64,000 nt of DNA, taken from assembly GCF_013285155.1 (NCBI RefSeq), contig NZ_JABTEL010000002.1:372001-436000 (forward strand), in the 5' to 3' direction. Shown one piece after another: positions 18,731-29,559 of the stretch (the first letter of the stretch is position 1; each line of letters starts with the position of its first letter). The translations under genes were made by a program, and so were the position numbers. Source of the stretch: Winogradskyella undariae. Lineage in GTDB: Bacteria > Bacteroidota > Bacteroidia > Flavobacteriales > Flavobacteriaceae. The notes below the pieces were generated by a model, which was not told the DNA's origin, searched no databases, and saw only the letters and a list, made by a program, of their open reading frames with translations.

Positions 18731-21700
18731 TTAGTCTTTAGAACCTTCAATCCATTTTTTAGCATTTACAAAAGCTTCTAGCCAAGGTGAAACTTCATCT
18801 TTTCTATCTTGTGGGTAATTGGCCCAGTTCCATTGAAAAATTGAACGTTCAATATGTGGCATAGTTGCTAAATGTCTTCCTGTTTTGTCACAAAGCATTG
18901 CAGTGTTAAAATCAGATCCATTTGGATTTGCAGGATATTCTGCATAACCATATTTAGCTACAATATTATATTTGTCTTCAGAATAAGGAAGCGTAAATTT
19001 TCCTTCTCCATGAGAAATCCAAACTCCTAAAGTAGCACCTTCTAAAGAAGAAAGCATAACTGAATTATTTTTCTGAATTTCTACAGATGTAAATCCACTT
19101 TCGTGTTTATGAGAATCATTATAAGTCAGTTTTCCATGAGTTTCATGCTCTGGGTTCACTAAATCTAATTCCATCCAAAGTTGTGCTCCATTACAAATTC
19201 CTACAGAAAGTGTATCTTCTCTTTTAAAGAAATCGTTGATCACTTTATTGGCTTTATCATTGTATTTAATGGCTCCGGCCCAACCTTTAGCAGAACCTAA
19301 AACATCCGAGTTACTAAAACCACCAACAGCTCCTAAAAACTGAATATCTTCTAATGTTTCACGACCAGAAATTAAGTCTGTCATATGAACATCTTTAACA
19401 TCAAAACCTGCTAAATACATAGCGTTAGCCATTTCACGTTCAGAGTTAGATCCTTTTTCTCTTAAGATTGCCGCTTTAGGACGCGAATTGTCTGTAGTAA
19501 GCGCATCTTTTAATTTCCCTGTAAAATGAGATGGGAATTTAAAATCTAACGCTTGATTCTTATAGTTGTCAAAACGATCTTGTGCTAAATTATTAGCCGT
19601 TTGTTTTTGATCTAATAAGAAAGACGTTTTAAACCAAACATCTCTTAGTTCTGTAACATTAAAAGAGAAGTCGTCTTCGCTATTTTTAATCGTTACAATT
19701 CCTGACGTATTAGCTTCACCTATATTAAAAAATTCAATATTATTTTCTGATAAAACAGTTTCTACAGAAGCATCTGCTTGAAAAACAATTCCTGAATTTT
19801 CTGAGAATAAAACTTTAATAGAATCTTCTTCATTTAAAGATTTAATATTTAAATCTGCACCTAAATTAACATCTGCAAAACACATTTCTAATAAGGTTGT
19901 AATTAAACCTCCAGAAGCCACATCGTGTCCTGCTTTAATCTTATCTGCTTTAATTAAGTCTTGAATGGTATTAAATGTATTTTTTACAAAATCTGTATTT
20001 GTAACATCAGGAGTTTCATTTCCAATAGCATTTAATGCTTGGTTAAAAGAACTTCCTCCTAATTTAAAGTCATCTTGAGAAATATTGATGTAGTAAATAT
20101 TTCCACCATCAATTTGTAAAACAGGTTCTACAACCTTAGTGATTTCATTACAGTTTCCTGCAGCAGAAATAATAACAGTTCCTGGAGAAATTACGTCTCC
20201 ATCTGTATATTTCTGTTTCATAGATAAAGAATCTTTTCCTGTTGGGATATTAATTCCTAAACCAATAGAAAATTCTGAAACCGCTTTTACAGCTTTATAT
20301 AAACGGGCATCTTCACCTTCATTTTTACAAGGCCACATCCAGTTTGCAGATAAAGAAACAGAATGTAAATTATCTTTTAAAGGTGCCCATATTAGGTTGG
20401 TTAAAGATTCTGTTATAGCATTTCTACTTCCTGCTTCTGGATTAATTAGTGCAGAAATAGGCGCATGCCCAATAGACGTTGCAACACCTTCTTTACCATT
20501 ATAATCTAAAGCCATTACGCCAACGTTATTTAACGGAATTTGTAATGGGCCAACACATTGTTGCTTGGCAACTTTACCACCAACACAACGGTCTACTTTA
20601 TTTGTTAACCAATCTTTACACGCAACAGCCTCAAGTTGTAAAACTTGTTTTAGATAGATTTCTAAATTTTTCGTTTTGTAACGTGGGTTTTTATATTTTC
20701 TGATAACAGTTTTATCTGTCATTATTGTTTTAGGAGATGAACCAAACATATCTTCTAAAGCTAAATCCATAGGTTTTTCACCTGTAGAATTAGATTCAAA
20801 AGTAAAGCGGTCATTTTCTGTAACTTCACCAACATCATAAATAGGAGAACGTTCTCTGTCAGCTATTTTATGTAAAGTTTCTAAATGTTGTTCACCAATA
20901 ACTAATCCCATACGTTCTTGAGATTCATTACCAATAATTTCTTTAGCCGATAGGGTAGGGTCACCAACAGGAAGTTTGTCTAAATCAATTTTTCCACCTG
21001 TATCTTCAACAAGTTCAGATAAACAGTTAAGATGTCCACCAGCACCGTGATCGTGAATAGAAACAATAAAGTTTTCTTCACTTTCTACCATACCACGAAC
21101 CGCATTTGCAGCACGTTTTTGCATTTCTGGGTTAGAACGTTGTACTGCATTTAATTCAATTCCTGATGCAAATTCGCCTGTATCAGCAGAAGAAACAGCT
21201 GCGCCTCCCATACCAATTCTGTAGTTGTCACCACCTAGGATTACAATTTTATCTCCTTTTTTAGGAACATCTTTTATCGCCTGATCTGCTTTTCCGTAGC
21301 CAATACCACCCGCTTGCATAATCACTTTATCGTATCCTAATTTTCTTGCCGGAGAATCACTTACTGAAGCATTTTCTTGGTGCTCAAAAGTTAATACAGA
21401 ACCTGTAATTAAAGGTTGTCCAAATTTGTTTCCAAAATCAGATGCTCCATTAGAGGCTTTTATTAAAATATCCATTGGTGTTTGATACAGCCATTCTCTA
21501 GCTTCAAATTTATTTTCCCAATGTCTGTTTTCTTCTAAACGAGAGTAAGAAGTCATGTAAACAGCGGTTCCTGCTAAAGGTAAAGAACCTTTTCCGCCAG
21601 CAAGTCTATCTCTAATTTCTCCACCAGAACCTGTTGCAGCTCCGTTAAAAGGCTCAACAGTTGTTGGGAAATTGTGTGTTTCTGCTTTTAATGAAATTAC

Positions 21701-22420
21701 AGATTCATAATCTTTAGTTTCATAAAAATCGGGTTTATCTGCCGTTTTAGGTGCAAATTGCTCCACTTTAGGACCTTTTATAAAAGCAACATTATCTTTA
21801 TATGCTGAAACAATATCGTTTGGAAATTGTTTAGATGTTTCCTTTATTAATTTGAATAATGAAGTTGGCATTTCTTCTCCATCAATTACAAAAGTTCCGT
21901 TGAATATTTTATGCCGACAATGTTCTGAGTTAACTTGAGAAAATCCAAAAACTTCAGAATCGGTTAATGGTCGATCTATTTTTTTAGAAACACTTTCTAA
22001 ATATTCTACTTCTTCATCACTAAGCGATAAACCTTCTTGTTGATTGTAAGCCGAAATATCTTCAATATTTAAAATGGCTTCAGGTTGAATGTCAATTTTA
22101 AAAATACCTTGATTTAAACTCTTGTATTTTTCAGAAATCATAGGATCGTAATCCTTGTAATCTTCAACAACTGAAGTAAATTCTTCAATTCTTAAGATAT
22201 CTGAAATACCCATATTCTGAGTGATTTCTACAGCATTTGTACTCCAAGGTGTAATCATCGCAGCTCTTGGTCCAACAAAAAAAGCATCGAGTGATGCTTG
22301 TTCTATTTTTGATTGGTCGCCAAATAACCATGTCAGTTTAGATATAGTTTCTGTTGATAATTCTTTTGTTGCTTGAACAGCAAAAACCTTACTGCTTTGG
22401 TTCCCGAAGAAATGAATCAT
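18731..22420 (-). CDS. purL: Phosphoribosylformylglycinamidine synthase, single-chain form
   Basis: A 1229-residue FGAM synthase, the fourth step of purine synthesis, which makes FGAM from FGAR, glutamine and ATP. It is the large fused form (about 1300 in E. coli). The N-terminal domain is followed by the paired AIR-synthase-like domains (motifs SVISLKAETHNFPTTVEPFNG, GGGEIRDRLAGGKGSLPLAG-type stretch and GHDVASGGLITTLLEM), and a C-terminal class I glutamine amidotransferase with the nucleophile in VGICNGAQLW near residue 1075 and the His/Glu part in PHIERSIFQW. No other purine gene is nearby. Transcription may read on into the histidine kinase 35 bp downstream. Confidence 0.97.
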   Translation of the reverse strand: MIHFFGNQSSKVFAVQATKELSTETISKLTWLFGDQSKIEQASLDAFFVGPRAAMITPWSTNAVEITQNMGISDILRIEEFTSVVEDYKDYDPMISEKYKSLNQGIFKIDIQPEAILNIEDISAYNQQEGLSLSDEEVEYLESVSKKIDRPLTDSEVFGFSQVNSEHCRHKIFNGTFVIDGEEMPTSLFKLIKETSKQFPNDIVSAYKDNVAFIKGPKVEQFAPKTADKPDFYETKDYESVISLKAETHNFPTTVEPFNGAATGSGGEIRDRLAGGKGSLPLAGTAVYMTSYSRLEENRHWENKFEAREWLYQTPMDILIKASNGASDFGNKFGQPLITGSVLTFEHQENASVSDSPARKLGYDKVIMQAGGIGYGKADQAIKDVPKKGDKIVILGGDNYRIGMGGAAVSSADTGEFASGIELNAVQRSNPEMQKRAANAVRGMVESEENFIVSIHDHGAGGHLNCLSELVEDTGGKIDLDKLPVGDPTLSAKEIIGNESQERMGLVIGEQHLETLHKIADRERSPIYDVGEVTENDRFTFESNSTGEKPMDLALEDMFGSSPKTIMTDKTVIRKYKNPRYKTKNLEIYLKQVLQLEAVACKDWLTNKVDRCVGGKVAKQQCVGPLQIPLNNVGVMALDYNGKEGVATSIGHAPISALINPEAGSRNAITESLTNLIWAPLKDNLHSVSLSANWMWPCKNEGEDARLYKAVKAVSEFSIGLGINIPTGKDSLSMKQKYTDGDVISPGTVIISAAGNCNEITKVVEPVLQIDGGNIYYINISQDDFKLGGSSFNQALNAIGNETPDVTNTDFVKNTFNTIQDLIKADKIKAGHDVASGGLITTLLEMCFADVNLGADLNIKSLNEEDSIKVLFSENSGIVFQADASVETVLSENNIEFFNIGEANTSGIVTIKNSEDDFSFNVTELRDVWFKTSFLLDQKQTANNLAQDRFDNYKNQALDFKFPSHFTGKLKDALTTDNSRPKAAILREKGSNSEREMANAMYLAGFDVKDVHMTDLISGRETLEDIQFLGAVGGFSNSDVLGSAKGWAGAIKYNDKANKVINDFFKREDTLSVGICNGAQLWMELDLVNPEHETHGKLTYNDSHKHESGFTSVEIQKNNSVMLSSLEGATLGVWISHGEGKFTLPYSEDKYNIVAKYGYAEYPANPNGSDFNTAMLCDKTGRHLATMPHIERSIFQWNWANYPQDRKDEVSPWLEAFVNAKKWIEGSKD

Positions 22421-22455
22421 TTATGTATTGTATTTGAGTTGTGTTTAATAAAAAG

Positions 22456-22463
22456 CAAATTTA
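22456..22463 (-). promoter_or_regulatory. Candidate -7 box for purL
   Basis: TAAATTTG on the minus strand matches TAnnTTTG and gives a leader of about 30 nt to the purL ATG. The -33 element is imperfect. Confidence 0.4.
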
Positions 22464-22532
22464 CTTTTTTTCTACGTGATTTAACATATAAAATTCTAAG
22501 GAAAAAAGGGAGTTATTCACGATGTTTTAAAC

Positions 22533-22581
22533 ATAAAAAAAATGAACGAGCGTTGGTAGGTAAAATAACACGCGTTCATTT
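22533..22581 (-). terminator. Candidate terminator after the DUF4097-like gene
   Basis: On the minus strand AAATGAACG pairs with CGTTCATTT across a long loop, with additional weaker pairing, followed by a run of T. Confidence 0.5.
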
Positions 22582-22620
22582 ATAAGGAATTGTATTTTTA
22601 TAGCTTTGTTGGTTTTGTGT

Positions 22621-23712
22621 TTAATTGTTTTTTAAAGTGATACTGCCATATTCAGACTCTATAAGCACTAAATTCTCAGTATTTTTATCACCATAAAATC
22701 CAAGATACTCCTTTCCAATACCGCTTTCATTTTTCGTTATATAAGTTAAACCTTCAGGTTCTCTAAAAGATCCATAGTCAATTCCAATATTAAAATTGAA
22801 TTTACAATCAGCATCAAATCCAATTGTTATTCCTGTAAATTCAGAATTTATATCTACAGTCTTAGTTTTTGTCACTAACCGGTCAATTTTTATGGAACCA
22901 TAATCAGATCTAATTTTAACAGTTTTAAAGACAGTACCCAATCGTAAAGCTAAATAATCTCCATTACCATCTAAATTGTTAATGTTGTCAATTTTTACTG
23001 AACCATAATCACATTCGTAAACTACATTTTCAGCGATTTCAATTACAGAAGTTGTGTAATCGGCTTCTAGATTTAAATCTTTGGCTTTGGCGACGGTAAA
23101 TTCGCTATAATCAGCTTCAATTGTTCCGTTGTTTATAAATTCAAAATAGCTGTTTTTAGTATAACTCAATCGTATTGTATTATCCTTACCCATCAATTCC
23201 TTGGTGGTTACTTTTCCATAATCACATTTTATATAAGCATTGCCTTCAATTCTATCTAGATTAATATAACCATAATCATTAAAGAGCTTTACGTTGTTTG
23301 TAATAGGCATTTTAACTAAATAGTTAATTTCTATATTTACATTATTACTTAATTTTTTGTTCCACCAAGACGTATCATAACTGTTGCCGCCAATTGAAGA
23401 AATTGCTGTAACTTTATGAGGTGCAGATTGCCAAGCAACATCTAATTCGTTCAATCTTTCGTTAACCTTGTTTTCATTATTACCACTTACTTTAATGGTG
23501 ACTTGGATATCAATGCGGTTTTCGTCCCAAGTAATAATATCAATGTTCCCATATCTGCTGGTGATATTAAATGTAGCATCAGCATTTACATTAAATGATT
23601 TTTTTAAGGTTTTCTGTTTTTCGTGTTTTGCCACTTTAGGTTTCCCGTTTGTTGCTAACATAACTGTTGGTAGCAGTAGTAAAAAGAAAAAGAACTTATA
23701 TAATGTTTTCAT
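22621..23712 (-). CDS. DUF4097-like exported beta-solenoid protein
   Basis: An exported protein of about 363 residues with a signal peptide (MKTLYKFFFFLLLLPTVMLA). The mature part consists of repeats with the pattern 'xDYGxIxIxxI' (NSRYGNID-like, CDYGKVTT, CDYGSVKIDNI, SDYGSIKIDRL, SEYGSITLKNN), which is the DUF4097/GIN-domain beta-solenoid of putative adhesins. The start ATG at 23712 overlaps the stop of the upstream anti-sigma-like gene by 17 bp, and an 11-residue longer start at 23745 is unlikely. It is the third gene of a sigma factor cluster and so is a candidate regulated surface protein. Confidence 0.8.
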   Translation of the reverse strand: MKTLYKFFFFLLLLPTVMLATNGKPKVAKHEKQKTLKKSFNVNADATFNITSRYGNIDIITWDENRIDIQVTIKVSGNNENKVNERLNELDVAWQSAPHKVTAISSIGGNSYDTSWWNKKLSNNVNIEINYLVKMPITNNVKLFNDYGYINLDRIEGNAYIKCDYGKVTTKELMGKDNTIRLSYTKNSYFEFINNGTIEADYSEFTVAKAKDLNLEADYTTSVIEIAENVVYECDYGSVKIDNINNLDGNGDYLALRLGTVFKTVKIRSDYGSIKIDRLVTKTKTVDINSEFTGITIGFDADCKFNFNIGIDYGSFREPEGLTYITKNESGIGKEYLGFYGDKNTENLVLIESEYGSITLKNN

Positions 23713-24253
23713 TTGAGTTGGATTTGAATTGTTTAACGGTTTCAATTTGTTCTAATACGGTATTTAAAATATCTATTCTATTTTGAAAGTTGGTAATCAT
23801 TGCATAAATAACACGTTGGTTTTTTCCACTTTCTGTTAAATCTATTTTTAATTTTTTATAATCTTTTTCAAGTATTTGAATTTGTACCAAAGCATCTGTA
23901 ATAATTTGTTCAGTTAAGGGAGAACGCTCTTTGTTTAATTTCTTTAATTCATTTTCAATAGTAACTGTAAAAAAGTCTTGTGTTTCAGACATTTCAGGTG
24001 ATACGCTGGCTAAGTCTAAAGTTTCAGGTTGGTTTGGTAATGCTGTAAATAATCCGAAACAAATTACTATAGTTGCTGCAATTGCTAAAAAAGGTTTCCA
24101 GTTAAAACGAGATCGCTTTTTAATTTCAGTTGAATTGGAATTATGTGCTTTCAACTTTTCTAAAAATCTATGCTCATGATGGTTTTGAGGAGTTTCAATA
24201 TTAAATTGATCCTTCAAATTATCAAATAAGCTTTCCAAATTATCTTTTTTCAT
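23696..24253 (-). CDS. Membrane anti-sigma-factor-like protein
   Basis: A 185-residue protein with a cytoplasmic N-terminal part of about 45 residues, one membrane segment (FLAIAATIVICFGLFTAL, about 50-68) and a periplasmic C-terminal helical domain (LTEQIITDALVQIQILEKDYKKL). This layout is that of single-pass anti-sigma factors. It starts two bases after the ECF sigma factor gene and so is presumably translated with it. I infer that it binds the sigma factor; no conserved zinc-type anti-sigma motif (HxxxCxxC) is present. Confidence 0.65.
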   Translation of the reverse strand: MKKDNLESLFDNLKDQFNIETPQNHHEHRFLEKLKAHNSNSTEIKKRSRFNWKPFLAIAATIVICFGLFTALPNQPETLDLASVSPEMSETQDFFTVTIENELKKLNKERSPLTEQIITDALVQIQILEKDYKKLKIDLTESGKNQRVIYAMITNFQNRIDILNTVLEQIETVKQFKSNSNENII

Positions 24254-24255
24254 AA

Positions 24256-24804
24256 TTAATTCAATACTAATTTCTTGCGTAAACTCTCTTTTGCTCTAGA
24301 GATCATTGTTCTGCAATTGGCATATGTAATATCCATTATTTCGCAGATTTCTTCGTAATCGTAACCTTCAATTAAATGTAATGTTAGGCTTAAACTGTAA
24401 TTAGATTTTAGCGTTTTCATAACATCTAAAATCTGTTTTGCTTTTTCGTTTATGGGTTCACTTTCAACAATACCCATATCATCTTCTACTTTATAAATCA
24501 CAGTATCTAATGGTACTTCGTTTTGTTTTATAGTTTTGTTGTAATAGCTAATACTATTGTTTATCACGATTCGTTTCAACCATGAGCCAAACATATTAGC
24601 GTCTTCTAGCGTATTTAATTTTGTAAAAGCTGTTAAAAAAGATTCTTGCATTATGTCTTCAGCCTTAAAAGAATCTTTTATAATTCTGAGGGCTGTGTTA
24701 TACATTGCTTTGTTATATCTGTTATAAATTTCCAACTGTGCACGTTGGTTTCCAGATTGACAAAGCTGTAATAACTGTTCGATATTTTGATTGGTTGATG
24801 TCAA
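24256..24804 (-). CDS. ECF-type RNA polymerase sigma factor
   Basis: A 182-residue ECF sigma factor. Region 2 is seen as YNTALRIIKDSFKAEDIMQESFLTAFTKL, with the -10 recognition helix, and region 4 as IEGYDYEEICEIMDITYANCRTMISRAKESLRKKL. It starts with ATG at 24804, and the anti-sigma-like gene follows after two bases, then the DUF4097-like gene. The predicted regulon includes its own operon. The upstream region contains no recognisable repeat of a second promoter. Confidence 0.9.
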   Translation of the reverse strand: MTSTNQNIEQLLQLCQSGNQRAQLEIYNRYNKAMYNTALRIIKDSFKAEDIMQESFLTAFTKLNTLEDANMFGSWLKRIVINNSISYYNKTIKQNEVPLDTVIYKVEDDMGIVESEPINEKAKQILDVMKTLKSNYSLSLTLHLIEGYDYEEICEIMDITYANCRTMISRAKESLRKKLVLN

Positions 24805-25218
24805 AAAACAATTGCTTTTACTTATAGATGGTTACTTTTTTAAAGTGTTACAGTTTATTTTTAAATATTTTAATATCTGATCTCGTCAGTTCGATTATAT
24901 TATGAAATTTTCAAAATCTAACATCAAGATGGCTAAGTAGAACTTCAGCAAAAATTCTCAAAAACATTTACTTAATTACTCTTCAATATTAATTTATCCG
25001 ATTATCATTGTATCAATTCATTCAAAGTGACAATTTTATTTCTAATTTAAAACCTTTTTTGTCAATCAAAGGTAATGGCATAACAATTGAATTTAGAGTA
25101 GTGTGAATAACTTTAGATATCTTATAATGTTTTGATATTCAGTATGAAGTTAATTTTTAATACATTTAAAAGCATGTTATTCTGTGTGTAATAATGACAG
25201 AATGACTTAAATATATAT
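24805..25218. other. Intergenic region between the ECF operon and lon
   Basis: These 414 bases hold no convincing gene. Divergent promoters for the sigma factor operon and lon must lie here. A possible lon -33/-7 pair (TTG with TAACTTTA near 25110) is weak. A short inverted sequence around 25190-25205 (a TGACAGAATGAC repeat-like stretch) may be a control site for lon. Confidence 0.35.
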
Positions 25219-27672
25219 ATGGGAAAATCAAATTTTTTAAACTTAGACAATCTGTCATTTCAGGATTTTGATGAGAATTCAGAGTTAATTCCATTGATGA
25301 CTCCAGAAGATGAAGAATTAATAAATAACGAATCTTTACCAAATTCTTTACCAATTTTGCCGTTGAGAAATACGGTTTTATTTCCAGGAGTTGTTATTCC
25401 GATTACAGCGGGAAGAGATGCATCTATAAAATTAATTAATGATGCTAATAAAGGTGGAAAAGTTATAGGGGTTGTGTCTCAGATTGATGAATCTGTAGAA
25501 AATCCTACAGCAAAAGATATTTATAAAACGGGTACTGTTGCACGTATCTTAAAAGTTTTAAAAATGCCTGATGGTAACACAACAGTTGTTATTCAGGGTA
25601 AAAAACGTTTTGAGATTAACGAAGTTATTTCAGAAAAACCATATTTAACAGCTACAATTTCTGATATTGAAGAAGCTAAACCGGCAAAAGATAACGAGGA
25701 ATTTAAAGCGATTATAGATTCTATTAAAGATTTGTCTTTAGAGATTATAAAGGAAAGTCCAAATATTCCTTCGGAAGCTAGTTTTGCTATTAAAAATATT
25801 GAAAGTGATTCATTCTTAGTCAACTTTGTGTCGTCTAACATGAACCTCAATGTAGAGGAGAAGCAAGAGCTGTTAAAGATTAATGATCTTAAAGAACGTG
25901 CGCTTCAAACTTTGAAATTCATGAATCTTGAATTTCAGAAGTTAGAACTTAAAAACGATATTCAGTCTAAGGTTCAAAGTGATATGAACCAACAGCAACG
26001 TGAATATTTCTTGCATCAACAAATGAAAACAATCCAAGAAGAATTGGGTGGAGGTGTGTCTGCAGGTGAAGAAATTGAAGAAATGAAAACACGTGCTAAG
26101 AAAAAGAAGTGGGACGACAAAGTAAAGGAACACTTTGAAAAAGAATTAGCAAAAATGCAACGTATGAATCCTCAGGTGGCTGAGTATTCTATTCAACGTA
26201 ATTATTTAGATTTGTTTTTAGATTTACCTTGGAATGAGTTTAGCAAGGACAAATTTGATTTAAAACGTGCCGAAAAAATATTAAACCGTGATCATTTCGG
26301 ACTAGAAGATGTTAAGAAAAGAATCATTGAATATTTAGCCGTATTAAAACTTCGTAATGATATGAAGTCTCCAATTATATGTCTTTACGGACCTCCAGGT
26401 GTTGGTAAAACATCTTTAGGTAAATCTGTTGCAGAAGCATTGGGTAGAGAATATGTGAGAATTTCACTAGGTGGTTTACGTGATGAAGCAGAAATTCGTG
26501 GTCATAGAAAAACCTATATTGGTGCAATGCCAGGACGAATTATTCAGAGTTTGAAAAAAGCAAAAACATCAAACCCTGTATTTGTATTAGATGAAATAGA
26601 TAAACTTTCTACAGGAAGTCAAGGCGATCCATCTTCTGCTATGTTAGAGGTTTTAGATCCTGAGCAAAACAGTGAATTTTACGACAATTTCTTAGAAATG
26701 GGGTATGATTTATCTAAGGTGATGTTCATTGCGACTTCTAATAGCATGAATACCATTCAACCTGCATTAAGAGACCGTATGGAAATCATTAATGTAACAG
26801 GTTATACTATTGAAGAAAAAGTTGAAATTGCAAAAAGACATTTATTACCAAAGCAATTAACAGAGCATGGTTTAGATAGCTCTTCTTTAAAAATAGCAAA
26901 ACCACAACTCGAAAAAATAGTTGAAGGTTATACACGAGAATCAGGAGTAAGAGGGTTAGAGAAGCAAATTGCAAAAATGGTGCGTTATGCAGCTAAAAAT
27001 ATTGCAATGGAAGAGGAATATAATATTAAAATTTCTAATGAAGATATTATAGAAATCTTAGGTAGTCCTAGAATGGAGCGCGATAAATATGAAAATAATG
27101 ATGTTGCTGGAGTTGTAACAGGTTTAGCTTGGACAAGTGTTGGTGGTGATATTTTATTTATAGAATCTATTCTATCTAAAGGAAAAGGAACTTTATCTAT
27201 TACAGGGAATTTAGGTAAGGTGATGAAGGAGTCTGCAACAATTGCTATGGAATACATTAAAGCAAATGCTGAAGAATTCGGAATTAATCCAGAGATTTTT
27301 AGTAAGTATAATGTTCATATTCACGTGCCAGAAGGAGCAACTCCTAAAGATGGACCTAGTGCAGGTGTAACAATGTTAACGTCTTTAGTTTCTTTATTTA
27401 CACAACGTAAAGTGAAAAAGAGCTTAGCCATGACAGGTGAAATTACTTTGAGAGGTAAAGTATTGCCTGTAGGTGGAATTAAAGAAAAGATCTTAGCAGC
27501 AAAACGTGCGCGTATCAAAGAAATTTTACTTTGTGAAGATAACCGAAGAGATATCGAAGAAATTAAACAAGAATATCTAAAAGGTTTAACGTTTCACTAT
27601 GTAAAAGATATGAGTGATGTTTTAAAACTTGCATTAACAAAACAGAAAGTAGAAAATGCAAAAAAGCTTTAA
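25219..27672 (+). CDS. lon: ATP-dependent protease Lon
   Basis: An 817-residue Lon A protease that degrades misfolded and regulatory proteins in the cytoplasm. Visible in order: N-terminal substrate-binding domain with [19 protein letters not shown], a coiled-coil region, an AAA module with Walker [10 protein letters not shown] near residue 389 and Walker B FVLDEIDK, and a protease domain with the catalytic Ser714 (DGPSAGVTM) and Lys755 ([11 protein letters not shown]). Its C terminus overlaps the next gene by 17 bp. Regulation is not clear from the sequence. Confidence 0.97.
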   Translation: MGKSNFLNLDNLSFQDFDENSELIPLMTPEDEELINNESLPNSLPILPLRNTVLFPGVVIPITAGRDASIKLINDANKGGKVIGVVSQIDESVENPTAKDIYKTGTVARILKVLKMPDGNTTVVIQGKKRFEINEVISEKPYLTATISDIEEAKPAKDNEEFKAIIDSIKDLSLEIIKESPNIPSEASFAIKNIESDSFLVNFVSSNMNLNVEEKQELLKINDLKERALQTLKFMNLEFQKLELKNDIQSKVQSDMNQQQREYFLHQQMKTIQEELGGGVSAGEEIEEMKTRAKKKKWDDKVKEHFEKELAKMQRMNPQVAEYSIQRNYLDLFLDLPWNEFSKDKFDLKRAEKILNRDHFGLEDVKKRIIEYLAVLKLRNDMKSPIICLYGPPGVGKTSLGKSVAEALGREYVRISLGGLRDEAEIRGHRKTYIGAMPGRIIQSLKKAKTSNPVFVLDEIDKLSTGSQGDPSSAMLEVLDPEQNSEFYDNFLEMGYDLSKVMFIATSNSMNTIQPALRDRMEIINVTGYTIEEKVEIAKRHLLPKQLTEHGLDSSSLKIAKPQLEKIVEGYTRESGVRGLEKQIAKMVRYAAKNIAMEEEYNIKISNEDIIEILGSPRMERDKYENNDVAGVVTGLAWTSVGGDILFIESILSKGKGTLSITGNLGKVMKESATIAMEYIKANAEEFGINPEIFSKYNVHIHVPEGATPKDGPSAGVTMLTSLVSLFTQRKVKKSLAMTGEITLRGKVLPVGGIKEKILAAKRARIKEILLCEDNRRDIEEIKQEYLKGLTFHYVKDMSDVLKLALTKQKVENAKKL

Positions 27673-28438
27673 ACTAATCGTAGCATTTTTAATTAGTCTT
27701 ATAGCTTGCATACAAGTTATTGCTCAAGAAGAAACAAATTTTAAAGATGTTATATTAGATGGTGAGCCAGCAATATTTGATATCGCTACAGGTGAAATTA
27801 CTGTAGTTAAACTTGAAAATATAGCTGCAGGTACTAAAATAGATTCTGTTAATACATCGTCGATTTACACTAAAAAATCAGGCGTAAATGAAATTTTAGA
27901 TTCAAATATTGTAGAATTTCATAGTGTAAAAGAAGGAGAGACTTTGTTAGATTTATCTAAAAAATATAAAGTCTCTCTAACAGAATTAATGCGTGCCAAT
28001 AAACTAGAAACCACATTAATTGATGTGGGACAAAAGCTTTGGGTTAAAAATTTAGATTTTCAACTTTACCCAATAAAGGAAGCAGTAGTAAAAGAAAAAA
28101 GTGCAGCGAGTTCTTTAGGGAATTTAACTTCAAATTTTTATATTGTAAAATCAGGAAATACTTTATATGGTATATCTAATCAATTTCATTTAAGCGTACA
28201 AAAGTTAAAACGCATAAATAATTTAAACTCTAATCTTATACGTGTTGGTAAAAAACTTCGTGTTAAAAGTTTCGAAATTAAAAATCAAACTAAAGATAGT
28301 TCTTTTCATTTAGTTAAAAGTGGAGACAATTTATATCGTATTGCTCTTAATAATGGAATTACTGTAAAGATTATTAAAGAATTAAACGGTTTGACTAGTG
28401 ATTTAATAATTATTGGACAAAAATTGAAATTAAATTAG
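27656..28438 (+). CDS. LysM-repeat exported protein
   Basis: A 260-residue protein with a signal peptide ([18 protein letters not shown]) and three LysM peptidoglycan-binding modules, at about residues 90-130 ([16 protein letters not shown]), 160-200 ([16 protein letters not shown]) and 218-258 ([15 protein letters not shown]). LysM proteins attach to peptidoglycan. The ATG at 27656 overlaps the end of lon by 17 bp, so it is translationally linked and not independently promoted. Function beyond peptidoglycan binding is unknown. Confidence 0.85.
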   Translation: MQKSFKLIVAFLISLIACIQVIAQEETNFKDVILDGEPAIFDIATGEITVVKLENIAAGTKIDSVNTSSIYTKKSGVNEILDSNIVEFHSVKEGETLLDLSKKYKVSLTELMRANKLETTLIDVGQKLWVKNLDFQLYPIKEAVVKEKSAASSLGNLTSNFYIVKSGNTLYGISNQFHLSVQKLKRINNLNSNLIRVGKKLRVKSFEIKNQTKDSSFHLVKSGDNLYRIALNNGITVKIIKELNGLTSDLIIIGQKLKLN

Positions 28439-28511
28439 AAAAGAACAGCTTTCAAAAAATAAAAAAATCTTCTCATCGTTTTAAGATAGATTTAGTTATT
28501 TTGCAAAATCT

Positions 28512-29543
28512 ATGATTAAAAGGATTTCCATTTTACTTTGTATGCTTATAGCTCTGCCTGCATTCGCGCAATTAGGAGGCGAAGCTACATACCAATTTTT
28601 AAATTTGGTATCCTCGCCTAGGCAAGCAGCTTTAGGAGGTAAGATAATTACAAACTTTGATGATGATGTTACAGAAGCACTTTACAATCCTGCTTCTATT
28701 AATTATAAAATGAGTAATCAGTTAGCTGTAAATTATTCGAGTTACTTGGGTGACATAAGTTACGGAACTGCAGCTTACGCATACACTTGGGATAGGCACG
28801 TACAGACGTTTCATATTGGTGTTACCTATATTAATTACGGTTCGTTTGATGGTTATGATGTTGATGGAAATTCAACAGGAACATTCAGTGGTAATGAAAC
28901 AGCCATTTCTGCAGGCTATAATTATAACATTCCATACACAGATTTTTATGTTGGTGCCAATGTTAAAATTATTACTTCGGCATTAGAACAGTATAATTCA
29001 GTTGGAGGCGCAATAGATTTTGGAGGGATGTATATAAATGAAAAACTAGATTTTCATGCTGCATTAACCATTAGGAATATAGGAACTCAGTTTTCTACCT
29101 ATGCAGGCGAAAAAGAACCTTTGCCGTTAGAAGTTAATTTTGGGATGTCTCAAACTTTAGAAAATGTACCAATACGTTGGCATCTTACTTTAGAGAATTT
29201 ACAAAAATGGCCAATAGCAGTTTCAAATCCAGCAAGAGCTACAACAGATTTAGAAGGTAATCAAACCCAAGAGAAAGTTAGTTTTATTAGTGAAGGATTA
29301 CGACATCTTATTTTAGGAGCAGAATTATTTCCTGAAGGAGGTTTTAATGTTAGATTAGGCTATAACTTTAGACGTGCAGAAGAATTACGAATTGTAGACC
29401 AAAGAAACTTCTCAGGTCTTTCAGTTGGTATAGGAATTAAATTAAACAAAATGCGATTTAGTTATACGCATGCGAGATATAGTGGCGCTTCAAATACAAG
29501 TTTCTTTGGGCTTCAAATAGATTTAGATAGTCGAAGACGATAA
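28512..29543 (+). CDS. porQ: Type IX secretion system protein PorQ
   Basis: A 343-residue outer membrane beta-barrel protein with signal peptide (ISILLCMLIALPAFA) and the PorQ hallmarks: a strand-turn start GGEATYQFLNL and SSPRQAALGG, then the DEALYNPAS-type motif (VTEALYNPASIN). In type IX secretion, PorQ binds the PorV/PorU attachment complex and is needed for surface display. The gene lies between the LysM gene and cmk, 17 bp before cmk. The other T9SS core genes (porK to porN, sov) are not in the window. Confidence 0.9.
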   Translation: MIKRISILLCMLIALPAFAQLGGEATYQFLNLVSSPRQAALGGKIITNFDDDVTEALYNPASINYKMSNQLAVNYSSYLGDISYGTAAYAYTWDRHVQTFHIGVTYINYGSFDGYDVDGNSTGTFSGNETAISAGYNYNIPYTDFYVGANVKIITSALEQYNSVGGAIDFGGMYINEKLDFHAALTIRNIGTQFSTYAGEKEPLPLEVNFGMSQTLENVPIRWHLTLENLQKWPIAVSNPARATTDLEGNQTQEKVSFISEGLRHLILGAELFPEGGFNVRLGYNFRRAEELRIVDQRNFSGLSVGIGIKLNKMRFSYTHARYSGASNTSFFGLQIDLDSRRR

Positions 29544-29559
29544 ATTAAATGATACAATA

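Noticed and set aside
20139..20504. A 121-codon plus-strand frame
   Set aside because: It lies wholly within purL in the opposite direction and is a coding shadow.
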